Assembly: GCA_949316235.1 (NCBI GenBank)
Contig: OX438742.1
Span: forward strand, 36,586,853-36,650,852
Source: Oegoconia quadripuncta
Taxonomy: Eukaryota; Arthropoda; Insecta; Lepidoptera; Autostichidae
Reading direction: 5' to 3'
Length of the DNA: 64,000 bases
Part shown: positions 19,200 through 31,104 of the stretch, in pieces
How the letters are laid out: the number at the start of each line of letters is the position of its first letter
Position numbering within the stretch: the first letter of the stretch is position 1
Made by a program: the position numbers and the translations under genes
The notes under the pieces: model-generated
What the model was told of the DNA's origin: nothing
Database searches by the model: none
What the model saw: the letters and a program-made list of their open reading frames with translations, nothing else

Positions 19200-21100
19200 G
19201 TCGCACAACTTGATTAAGCAAAAAGGATAAATTTTTCATTCGAAGGTTTAGAGTGAAGAGCAAACTATATTTCCGACAACTTTACGCTAGTATAGTATAG
19301 AGGTATTAAGGTTTCTGACTAATCTATATTTACTATATGCATCCTTTTATTTACTACTAGGTACTGGATACAATCGGACGGGATCACTCGTATAATAAAA
19401 TTATTTTGAAGTTCGAAAATATTTTTTTTGTGAACGATTCGAGAATATATAACATGCACCACCAATTTGGAAGGGCCAATAAATCATTGAGTAATCGATG
19501 TAATAAAAAACTAAACCAAACTAGGATAATCATGAACAGCCAATGAATTTTAGTAAAGCCGTGATATTAACAGCTAAGTAAAAGTGACAAAATTCCACTC
19601 AACGAGTTATTTAATAAAATAATATAGTGTCTGCTGTGGACTTATTCATTTCAAAAATTTGAGTGACACTTTAGTTTTCGATTTATGTTTCTTCATTATC
19701 ATTAGACAGTAAAAAGCGTCTTGCCTTGAAAAATTCCTGATCATTTGTTTGGGATCATTTTTAAACTATCACGTAGAATATTAAATGAAAATTGTTCTCG
19801 TGTAAATTTTAACAATATAAAGCAAAAGTTAATGAAATTACTTTATCAGTCGCAAATCATGCATTAGCGGTAGCTACCGGGATATTCAAAACTGGATTAG
19901 AAACCTCGGACTGGAGTTTCATTATAAAATTTACATGGTTGGCCATAAACTAAGATTAACGTGCTGGATGACATATAATCCTGCTGGAGTCCGGGTAAAA
20001 TAATAAGAAATCAATATTTTATTTCATATATTATATATCAAGAGAGGAGGCTGTGCCCCAACAGTAAGGACTTGCAAGGCTCATGACGATGAATCAATAT
20101 TTATAAACTTATTTAAAAAAGTGATTCCGTATTGTTCAACGTATCACGAGGATAAGTCAGATAATTAACATTGACATTCTTCAATAAATATCTTCTCAGC
20201 TTTACTTGCTAACCATATTAATCGAGTGACGATCAACTCGGATTGTGGAGGCGCGGTATTCTGTAAGTTACTCGATAATGAGAACAGAATGAGCCAACCA
20301 ATCACTTTGGTCGATTTCATCTAGTAGGCCAGGAATTCATCACTTGGGGTTAAATTATATATTTTCTTTGTTTGTCTGTATATAATAATATATAAGTGAT
20401 TTACGTAATTAATTAAATTTTATATGTGCAAAATAATTATAGTTCTATTTAGGATAAATGGAAATTTTGTATTGAGTTGTTACTCTGAAATTGAGTTTAT
20501 TGTAAATGTCTATATCAGATGAGTAGGTTTATAGATTGTTGACGTTGGTCATTACTTCTAACAAAAGTGTATGGTACTCATACTTAGTTTTCACTGCCTA
20601 CTACTGAAACTAATCAGACCATTGGCGTTTCTAGTACAGTTACTTTATTAATTCAACCAACACCCGCTAACGAACTACGCTGTATTCGGATGATTTCAGC
20701 ATTATGAGGACTGAATGAAATGATTACAAAATTATTAACAGAAAAGGGTCCGTGGTCGTTAAATTATAATTATTAACGTAGCCAGCCATTTGAGTGATCC
20801 ATTTTTATTGATTCATATTTTATACAACACATTATGTTGTGTAGTTGTATAGATTATGTATTACGTAGTTGAATAACCTAAACGAAAAAGATTGTCTGTT
20901 TCGTGTACCTGAATGTCAAAATTAGTTCTTCTAGAAAGGCGGTCGGAAAGAAAGTTAGGTCAAGGCATAGTAAAGGGTAGCGCTCGTAATGTCTAGTAAA
21001 ATCGAAGTTGTGTAACTTACCTTCCCTAACGTTATGGCCTGCATTACAATACTCATAATAATATAGTAGAATACCGAACACACAGTGCATAGACTCCTAA
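19200..21100. other. Intergenic, mostly unrecognised
   Basis: AT-rich. One LINE- or SINE-tail-like patch, AGAGAGGAGGCTGTGCCCCA at 20041, resembles common lepidopteran repeats. No gene. Confidence 0.35.
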
Positions 21101-21107
21101 GGGTGTA

Positions 21108-21284
21108 TAATGGTATACCGAATAACACTACTCCGAAAAATGTTTGACCGAAGAACGGTTGATGAAAAGCCGAGTAAATTGCAGAGTAGGTTTTAATTAA
21201 AAAATTTAACGATGAATAAACTCCGCAATGTACTCGGCTTTTGATCAACTGTTTTTCGGAGTAGTGTAATTCGGTATACCATTA
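21108..21284. mobile_element. 177-bp MITE with TA target duplication
   Basis: Termini TAATGGTATACCGAATAACA and the complement of the right end (TTCGGTATACCATTA) pair over about 35 bp with few mismatches, and TA dinucleotides flank both ends (21106-21107, 21285-21286), consistent with a Tc1/mariner-type nonautonomous element. Confidence 0.8.
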
Positions 21285-21555
21285 TACATCGGCAAAATTA
21301 TTTCGGTACCTACAGTAAATCAAACGTTAGGCGCCTATGGACTGTGTTGGCGATACACTAGAAATTGTAACTAGTCAGAAGTAATATGTATAATATGATA
21401 CAGTATGAATAATATCTATGTAGAATACTATCAGGGGTATGTCGAATGGCGTCAATATTAAGCAGGTGTAAATTTAAGTAATTTTAAGCCTTAAACCGTG
21501 TATAGTGTAACTTGACCACATTACATTAAACCCAGAATTTTTTTATGTAAATTAC

Positions 21556-21890
21556 TCCGCCTCCGTGGCTCAATGTAAACAACATTGGGTTTACGAATCG
21601 GAGGTCGCGGGTTCGTACCCCAGCGGGGTACATGTTTAAGTACTCGGTTTGTTGGTGGTAGGGCATTTTAAATGGCCGCCTGGCTAGCTACCACCATCTT
21701 ATCTAAATCTGCCGCCTAGCAGCAATGTTAATAGGATTGTTGTGTTCCGGTTGTCAGAGATAAGATAGCCAGTCCCCCAAATGTGTTGGGGTTTCCGGAT
21801 CAGTACGCTTCCACCTTCGACCTCATCTTCACTTAACATCAGGTGTGATTGAGGTCAAGTACCAACCCGTTTAGCATAAAAAAACACCCC
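21556..21890 (+). repeat. tRNA-headed SINE, family C
   Basis: GCCTCCGTGGCTCAATG (box A-like) and GAGGTCGCGGGTTCGTACCC (box B-like), body with GGCCGCCTGGCTAGCTACCA, tail GGTGTGATTGAGGTCAAG then TAGCATAAAAAAA. The body module is shared with the foldback arms at 49110-49180. Confidence 0.8.
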
Positions 21891-21999
21891 GCTTTTCTCG
21901 GTCCTCAGTTGCACCTGGTTAAACGCTTGTTTTTACATATTGTGTGTTGACACCGCTCGCTTGCCATTTTTATCTTTGAGTGAGTCAGTAGGTCATGTA

Positions 22000-23180
22000 A
22001 ATAATGCACGCGCATATTATATGAAACTGCGAAGCGGACAAAGTAGGTTGTAGTATACAGAAAAAACTTCGAAAAATACATTTCTGGGTTTTAGTGAAAT
22101 GTGCTCAAGTAATAAGTGACTTAAATTAAACTCTGTATAAGAAATTCAGCATTGTAATGTACCACATAACACCACACAAGGGAATATCGTTTCTATTTTG
22201 CTATGACAATGTTTGGGACTGTGTTATTAGATAATTATTAATTACTTAAAATCAAATTTATGGTACGTATTCTACATTAGAAACGCCCACCCTCTTTTCC
22301 CTTTTCAACATGTTGTAAATAAGGATTTGTCACTGCATGCGCACGCAATTAATAAATCCAGATTTGCGCACACACGAGTATTTACACTTTAATTTTTCAC
22401 GAAATTATATGTTGCCACCGTGCTCCGCTAAATATTTGTCAGAATGTATGATTTATAAGCTAAATCAACGGTTGAAAAGCGAACAGGGTATGTTGACAAT
22501 TAAGTGTAATTTTAAGGAATTGTAAATATTTTAAGTACCTACCCATAGATTATTTTTGTTCAAATAATAAACACTATGTGGCGAAACAAGTCTCTTCATT
22601 ACAACTGATTGGACCATACCACGCGAGTGACGTCTGCACGCTACTCTATGCGACATTACTACTTGTACTGAACTGACCATAATTTCTATGGCAGCTAATA
22701 AGACATCTATGTGTGCTATAAGCCTCGGGTCACGGGGTTATTAGAAACACAACCTGGCATTAGATTTATTTATTACATGTGTAAATTCATCATCATATAC
22801 ATACATACACATTACATTAATAACATTGGAAATACTAAGGCACTTAAAATTATGGTCCCTCCAAATAATATCTACTTAAAATTACTCGAACAGAAGAAAA
22901 AGAACAATAAATAAATTGCACTGTATCACCTATATAGTTCTTGGAACCGTTGGCTAATGTGACATTATGTAGGTATTACATTATCATGGGCTAGGCTAAT
23001 TCTCCATATATTGGAACGCACAATGTGAGTTCGTTCATTCCTTCACTTAATCATATTCATTAGTACGGTAGGTATTTAATAACCACAACACCAGTGGTAG
23101 GTATCCAAGTAGTCAAAGTATTCTATATGTAAATATGCATCACAAGAGGAAAATTAAGTTTTGTCAATATAGCTTTGGTA
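22000..23180. other. Intergenic, nothing recognised
   Basis: AT-rich with random short ORFs; no repeat family identified. Confidence 0.35.
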
Positions 23181-23188
23181 GTTAGGTA

Positions 23189-23316
23189 TTGGTGTCGATT
23201 CGGAGGTACACCAACTAAACTAAAACCAGTTTTGGAGTGGTGCCGTCGCATCGTACTGTTCCAGGGAGAAAGAGATAAAGTTTAGTTTAGTTGGAGTACG
23301 TCCGAATCGACATCAA
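23189..23316. mobile_element. 128-bp MITE with TA target duplication
   Basis: Arms TTGGTGTCGATTCGGAGGTA and the complement of the right end (TACGTCCGAATCGACATCAA) pair over about 36 bp; TA at 23187-23188 and 23317-23318. The spacer is only about 55 bp. Confidence 0.8.
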
Positions 23317-23359
23317 TATAAAAAAAAAAACAAAACATTAAAATCAAAACTATTACTTA

Positions 23360-23475
23360 CAGTACATCGGTCGTGCTATTGTAAAGCACTCGTGCGAGTA
23401 TACGAAGTTAAGTAATGGGATCATCAGGCTGTTGATGGTATTATGATAACTCTGTAACTGGCCATTACCGGTGTT
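23360..23475 (+). repeat. Possible 5S-derived remnant
   Basis: ACATCGGTCGTG, AGCACTCGTGCG and ACGAAGTTAAGTAATG line up loosely with 5S rRNA order and with 1466-1560. Confidence 0.25.
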
Positions 23476-23497
23476 CATATCCATAATAAGACTTAAA

Positions 23498-23873
23498 CAG
23501 GGTAAAATTTAATTCGTGTAATTCCTATTTACTGGCGACCCATTCCTGATTAGGAACCATAGCCGAATTCGTAGAAAAAAATTTCGATCACCTTATTCAA
23601 AGTAAACCATTCTAAATCTACCTTTAGTATGGAAGTGCTACAAACTTAGGCTGAATTCGGCTATGGTTTCTAATGAACGGTTGTTCGTAATCAGGAGTGG
23701 AGTCACCAATCGAAAATTGTTGTACGTCCATACCTACTAAAGGTAGTTTCAGAATGGTTTACTTTGTACGGGTTTTTAATCGAATTCGACTATGGTTTCT
23801 TGCTGAAAGTTGATCGTAATCAAGTTTGGCGTCATCAGTTAATGGGAGTTACACGAATTCAAATTCACCCTGT
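23498..23873. mobile_element. Multi-arm MITE, copy 1
   Basis: Ends CAGGGTAAAATTTAATTCGT and the complement of CGAATTCAAATTCACCCTG. Inside, the module GAATTCGGCTATGGTTTCT occurs three times in alternating orientation, so this copy looks like a duplicated or nested version of the element at 52924-53146. Confidence 0.7.
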
Positions 23874-24082
23874 ATACATAGCTGGGCATTCACTCGTTAA
23901 TCCGTCAATTAATGAAGTTAACATTTGGAATAACGGATTAGCTTTTAAGTTAAAAAATGATAATAGACTCGTTAACTTCCGTTAAATTTCCCCCAAGTCC
24001 GTTAATCGCAGTACCTACTATTTACCAAAAAGATACCGCACTCACTAAATTACACACTCCAAATTATACACGTGTTTTTTTG

Positions 24083-24355
24083 TTCCTAACCTGTCTGGTG
24101 TAGTGGTTAGGTTAAACTCTGACCACTATACCAAAAGGTCGCGGGTTCGAATCCCGCTAGGGGCAAATATTTGTGTGATGAATAGGGACATGTGTTCCCG
24201 AGATATGGATATTTTCATTTATAAGAAGAAGTATACAAAAAATGTCACTACATTTTTTATGTTGATATACTTATCAACCATCTGGTATCCAATGGAAGCC
24301 TATAGTTACTTAATGTGGAACTAGATGGCATTGCGTGTATGTCCAAGGATATTTA
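24083..24355 (+). repeat. tRNA-headed SINE, family B, best-preserved copy
   Basis: Head GTCTGGTGTAGTGGTTAGG and GGTCGCGGGTTCGAATCCC are clear pol III boxes; then AAATATTTGTGTGATGAATA, and a tail with GGAACTAGATGGCATTGCG and GTCCAAGGATATT. Related to 7681, 9250 (reverse) and 37759. Confidence 0.8.
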
Positions 24356-24399
24356 GAAGAACCCAAACCAACAGGAGATCACTAACGCAAAGATATCTA

Positions 24400-26640
24400 A
24401 AAAAGCTATTTTTATCACGTGTTAACGGATTAACGTTAACTTGCGTTGAATGTTCCGAAATGTAACTCTTTTTTTTTTATCGACTTCAAAAAGAAGGATG
24501 TTCTCAATTCGGACGTTTGTATGTTTTTTTTTTACCTTTAACGTAGTTAACTTTTTTAGTAACTGATTAGCGATTATCGAAGCTACCCATCTAATTAACG
24601 GTGCCCAGCTATGCTTATAGGTATATAACTAATTTGACTCAACCCACTTGTTCCATACATTGAGAATTTGCCACAAACACACACTGGTGGCAGTTGGTAT
24701 CAACAACCACCAGCGGTGCACGCCCTTGTGTTGAAGATTACACATGTCAAGCCGAATTAAATAATTGACGATACTAAATGAAGTTATTACAATCCGACAG
24801 AACTGGCTTCAATCCAGTCAAATATAACAAACAAAATGAAACTAGGTTTCGTGTACATTATGCAGCTACAAAATTTTGTAGCGTGTATCGATCTGAGTAC
24901 GTAGTAACGCTATGGTAGTGGTCGTAACCAGCCATACTTTGCGCTTCAGTATGGAGTCTTGCTCAACAAATGCCTGCAGGTCCGGAAAATTTTGAATACA
25001 ACTTTAAACCTACATCGCAATGAACTGCATTTTGTTTGTTATTGTAACCTTACAATTCAATGTGATCGAGAATAGTTTTAAATAAAAAAATATATACAGA
25101 TCGTAACTAGCATTTCGAACTTTTATACGTCCGTGATAGTTCCTCACAGTGGAATTCAGCTACTTTGATAATGTCAAAAAAGAGTTTTGAATCAGGAATC
25201 TGATATCCACGTAATGCCGTAATCCTCATTTCTCATACGCACACGTATTGTTATACTGAACAGACAAAAAAGTTGGACAGAACAATTCTGTCAGCGAGGA
25301 TAACACGTATGAAATCCTCTGCAATAAACATACGGAGGACAAAAAAGTCCGTCATCTAGATATCTAAACATTTTCGAATTATTATTTATGGTACTTTTAT
25401 GATAGGCACACTTTTTTGGGATACAAATTGTAATCATAAGTGAAACAGTATCTAGCATCACGGACGTATTTTTGTGGCTCATTTACCCGACATAACCGGT
25501 CGCCTTATAGGGCGGCATAAGTGTGGTAAACAACGATCAAGTAAAAGTCCGATTGACATCAATTTTATCTATACGAAAACTTTTAACTTGGCCCGTTTTA
25601 CAGCCGTTGGAAACCACACACTTTTTGATTATTACTTTTTTGGGTATAAGGACCGGTTTGCGAAGCCTTCGGCTTTTTAAAGATTGGTCATTTACCAGAC
25701 TAAGCAGACATTAGATAAGCAACGGCTTTCGGCAACGATCGTTGGACGGCGATACAACTACATTCTAGCCGGATACGGCGCGCCTCTTGGGCTAGAGCAA
25801 AACAGCGATAATTATCGGCCGGTCTACTACAACCATTCTTCTAAGCTTAAGTCTGCTTAGGTGACTGGATTATGGCAACGTACGGCTACCGCACAAGTAC
25901 TTGACGAGAATCGTCGGCCGTGTACCTACATTTAAAACGTATCTGCACACGACTTGAAATGAGCCATTAGTATGAAGTGTTTAATATAATGTTTCAGGAC
26001 TAAAATAAATGAAATTCGTCAAATCTGAGCCTTACAACTACATTTCAGATCTTATTCAAATATACACAACCATTACATGCTAAAATATATTAATACTCTA
26101 TTATACGCATTATACAAGTAGGCACTAATATTTACACTCAGTCAATCGATTGCTAATTTTGTAAATTGAATAATGATGAAACGCTCGTAGTGCTTTTTAC
26201 TTCATCAAATGGTAAAATAAAGCTAGTTAGTGGATACTTACGTTATTATGGCAACAATAGTGCGAAAACGCGATTTAATAATTGTACACATATTAATGGC
26301 TCATATTAATGGCTATGCCCATTTTCAATCTCATTTTCAGAAACATTTGGATAGCAATGTAAAGTCTCTCCTTATCGAACAAACTTTATTAGTTTGCACA
26401 TCATCCAGATACTTCGGGTAATACGTGTTTTAAAGTTAAAAAATAGGGACGTGGTAATCAGTCTTCACGCAAATATCACCGTGCAATAATGTATTTCATT
26501 CAACCCTTTAAGTCAATTCCATAGTTAGATCTTGATAAAATAAACATTTACTAAAATTTACTAAAGAATCTTTTCGCAATGATCGAGTGTGAATCGATAA
26601 CAGTTACATTTAGGGTTTAACACATTTATAATTTTGTTTA
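24400..26640. other. Intergenic, repeat debris
   Basis: Contains a CGACTTCAAAAAGAAGGATG repeat end at 24480 and a stretch at 25275-25465 whose word order (GAGGACAAAAAAGTCCG, GGGATACAAATTGTAATCAT) resembles 51640-51860. No gene recognised. Confidence 0.4.
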
Positions 26641-26681
26641 GAGCACGCTTACCCTTGAAGTAAATAACCCTTTGCTATCAT

Positions 26682-26999
26682 TTAGCTCATTTGCACATAG
26701 TTTGCAGGAAATTGGCCTTTCAAACCGTTGCATTCACCGAAATACCATTCTTCGTTAATTTTATACATGACAGAGATCGTGTCACCAGTAAAGAAACGGA
26801 GATCGCCTGGTTGGGCGAGTTGTAGATCGTAGAGAGCTGTGGCGGAGCCCAGGCGCGCAGGCGCTGGCACGGTCTCGTTCGGCAATGGCACTTTGATGTC
26901 CACGTAGTTGGCCGGGAACAGACCCTGAATGCCGCTGCGGAGGCTTCCACATAACCACTCGTTATCGACTCGCCTTATAAGTTTTATCTTCGCATTTGC
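26682..26999 (-). CDS. SH3 adaptor exon C (rest of SH3-1, SH3-2, stop)
   Basis: Acceptor TTGTTTTCAG ends at 27000. 105 codons and TAA (26684-26682). The opening ANAKIKLIRR completes SH3-1 after NFS, which confirms the join. The second SH3 has all the usual landmarks, including ALYDL and FPANYV. Confidence 0.92.
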   Translation of the reverse strand, partial: ANAKIKLIRRVDNEWLCGSLRSGIQGLFPANYVDIKVPLPNETVPAPARLGSATALYDLQLAQPGDLRFFTGDTISVMYKINEEWYFGECNGLKGQFPANYVQMS

Positions 27000-29900
27000 C
27001 TGAAAACAATTATTTTGTCGGATTACACATTTATCGCTATTAATATATTCACTGCGCTCCAGGTATATTTGCGACAGTTTCTGTCTTACGACAAAAAATA
27101 TTATTTTTAGAACAGTCTAAGATAAATAATGTCTAAAGATAAACACACTACCAGGAAAAAACACACTTTTCTCTTAGTTTTAAAGGTTAAACGCGAGTGT
27201 AACCATAGTGTTAACAACAATTTATTGTAACACTTTCAGAACAACTGCTACACACTCGTTTAACGTTTTTGTGATTTCAAATGTTATAGTATCCACTCTA
27301 TTATAATAATAGTGAAGAATATGACAAAATGTTGTCAAATTATTTATAGCATTCGCAAGGCAAAGACACCGCGTCGCGACAGCTCTAATGGAAACTAATT
27401 CGCTCGCTCTATTCGCATCAATTGAACACAATACATCAAGGACTTTAGACCTTTAGAGCATCAAATGTGCAAGGAGCACCAACTCTGCTGCTATTGCAGT
27501 TATTAGCAAGTATTTGCACATGAACTGTCCGCTAGTCTCTCTAAATAGTCAGAACTTCGTACCGCTATCTACCACTGTAGGTAGGTATACTTTCCCCCTT
27601 GAAAGTAGTTTCTCACAGGGGAGCCTTGACATGAGCGCGGTTAAAATCACAGGATACTGTAGTTCATCATCTCTCCTCTTAGTATACGGCCACGGCAACA
27701 TTAGTGTAATTTCGAAAGAAATTTTAAATAATACCTGGGACAAAAGTTGTTCGTGTAATAATTATCTATGGGAGTAATTTCCCTCCGCCAGAGCCTAACG
27801 GCAAGCTAAAATCCAAGATCATTTCTGACTGAATTCTTTGGTGAGGATCTAGCACATGGCGGGATTGGAGAACAACCATTCGATTGTGAAAGTCCTCAAA
27901 ATACTGTTTCCCTCAACAACAACAATATGTACGGAAACAGCTCCCCTTGCAGTGAAAAGCGGGGAAACCACCGAAAACCACATCATGGTTGATGGCAGGG
28001 CATACCTAGGTAACACTATATTCCTTACTTACACGAGAAATCTGAGTGATGGAATAACAAAGGGGATAAAGCTATTGCGGCAAAAACAACATGTTTCGAA
28101 GTTTCTTTAAAATAGATCGAAAATTTCTTCGTATTTCAAAGCTGTGAGATTTAGTCTTTTTATTATTTTCCAGGTTATTACAACGATTAGAATAGGATTT
28201 GTAAATAGTTTATCTGAGTTGCGAGTCAAATCTGCGTGTGTAAACTCAAAAATCGGTTCCCAGGCTTGTTTACTACCGATAGGAAATGACCGAGTCAATT
28301 TAAGTAATAATGTATATATTTCGCAATACAGAGCGACAGGCGAAACCCGCGTGTGGAAGTCTATATATGATAAAGAGTTCCTGTGCCCGTGTGATACAGC
28401 TGCGCTACGCTCAATGGGAACAATTTATCACTTAACGATGAATTGCGAATCTACGAATAACTCCGCGACAAAACAAATATTATCATCATAATGTAAACGC
28501 CCCAAACAAAAACTCCGCCACGTCACGAGGCCATATGGCGTACACCTTTTTGACGCAAGCGCCATTAATTTTCGTCAGTCAGTCTCATCACATCATCAAC
28601 ACAATGTTATTGTAATTATATGTATATATAGGCGCGTACCTATATAAATTAAACATACAATTACAATCATTTACTTTGTAATTTGCTTCATACATAGTAT
28701 ACCATAATAATGACAAGCCGAATCGAATCAATAGTGAACCGCTAATATACCTATTAGATGTAGAGGAACGAAAAAATACATATTTAACATAAAGGTTGAA
28801 AAAAAATAAGTGCCACGGCGATGGTTGTATCCTCAGAGACGATGACGTGTTTACCCAATAGTTCAATTGCATCAGCACAGCTGCACACCAAGTATAATCA
28901 ACCACCACGCTCCAATTCTCGTTTAAACCTCTGCCATATTCGCATTGTTTCAAATTATACTCGCTTTAAAACTGAGCGGTCTTTTAAAACAATGGCCAAC
29001 GTATGTAACATAACGACTACTTGTTGGTATTAAACTTCGCTGCATCAGAAGTACATATCATGTTTTACTTATTACGAATTTTAGCATGTTCTTATTATTT
29101 TACATATATTATGCAGAAATGCCCAAATTATTCCCACAACTCCCACAAGTAACCTTGAGCTAGGTTAGTGGCGAGTTATAGATGACGCGTTAAGGCACTA
29201 TAGGTGCCTACAGAGAAAACTTACATGAACATCGTAGTTGACTATAAATAGGTACCGAGACAGTTGGCTTCACGCCACGCACGAGATAATATCCAAACAA
29301 AATATTTTAGTTATTAGGACTGCTTTATCAAGCTACAATCACCATTTTTTCTTGTTAGGCATGAATAAATTACTTGTGCTGGTTATGAAAAACCGTTTCA
29401 AAATCGGGCTAGCCGTTCCTGAAATCAATGGTAACGTACACATGAATACAATCAACACATTGATCAGAGATTCGAAATATTCTTGTACGTACCTCTCTGT
29501 GGGTCGTGTAAAAAAGGTTTATCTATTATAATTACTGTTGTGAAATTATAGTTTATGAGATTGAAAAAACGAAAGAGAAACAATCACCAAACTGGCGACA
29601 ACAGTTTTCGAAGGAAGTACTATATTAATTCTGTGGCCTAGTCAAAGACACACTAGGCGTCTTATTACACTTTTCTTTGATCCGGATATTCTGAATTTGT
29701 ATGAGTAAACTGGGGTAAACCCAAAGACACGGCTAAAATTTAACACATGAACAAAATTTAACACAAAAATTTTCACATTGACTTAAAAAATAAGTAATAT
29801 GTATTCAGAAACAATATCGTCGTCAAAGCCCTATAATTACGGTAGGGATTACCCTAATTGCGGCCTCTTGAGCAGGCGGGTTGACGTCACAGACCCTAGG

Positions 29901-31011
29901 GAGCTCTGCACCACCAATGTAATAGTTTATCTATGCGATTATATTTATGGGAATCCCACAGTCGCATTATAAGTGAATTCTATTCCTTTTCTTTGCCGAG
30001 AATCACACAGAAAATATCGTACTATACTTATTCAGTAATCCTATAACCAAGTATGTAAGTTCTACTTAACCAGCTAGGGAATAAGACAATTCGTCCAGTA
30101 GCATTAATAAAGTAAAAGTTATCCGATCCCGATGCTTTGTTGGAACTTTGATCCACGATGCAGCTCAATCAAAAAGAATTTCCTTTGTATGGCAACCCTG
30201 CCAATAACTCCGCCGTCATCGGTAAATTTTGCGATATGTTAAAGTGATTTAGGTATAAGGTTACGATGGACAAAAATAATCCAATAATCGGTAAATTTAA
30301 ACTGTCAATCGTAATCTATAAAATCTACTTCATCGTACTACAAAGTTTCAGTGACGAAGGATTTAATGTAAGCCTATACTTCCATCTCCTCGTTGGTTGA
30401 TTTCGGGTCAGTATATGCACGGCTCAGAAAACTCGTGTTTAGTAGGGGTAGTCCTTTAAGAATATACAGGATGCAACCGATACCTGGTGCGCAAAATCAA
30501 TAATTCGGACATGTGCAATTTTTTCCTCAGGGAGCTATGAAGTCTTTGAGTTAACTTTCACAAGACAGACAACATTCAATTCAAATTCAATTGATTCCGA
30601 TGTCCAGTGACGCGACGCTCTACAGATCAATCGAATGATATTTCTTTATGTTTCCACCGTATAGACTGATAGATAATGTTACACTGAAATATGCTCTTGA
30701 GTTTAACCAATATGATTTGTTGCCGATCTATTATAGATTCCCTTTGATAAGGCAAAGATAAGGCAGTATTTTGTGGTTCTTCATGGTAAATTACCTTAGA
30801 CGTGTAAAGATAACACAGTGTCAAAATTGCCGAAATAGAGCAACGCGCAACATATTACTTAAACGCATTTTAATGCACGTGAGATTAAAGCAGCTAATAT
30901 AAAATACGCATTGCACCAACAAAAATATGGAATAATTTAACAATTTTATATTTTTTGCACAAACAATAAACGTCTTGTTTAAAATAATTTTCATTGAATA
31001 ATTATTGAATA

Positions 31012-31104
<93 letters not shown>

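Noticed and set aside
24083..24160. Possible functional tRNA gene
   Set aside because: Pol III boxes are present but the cloverleaf arms do not close well and the segment continues into a SINE body shared with other loci.
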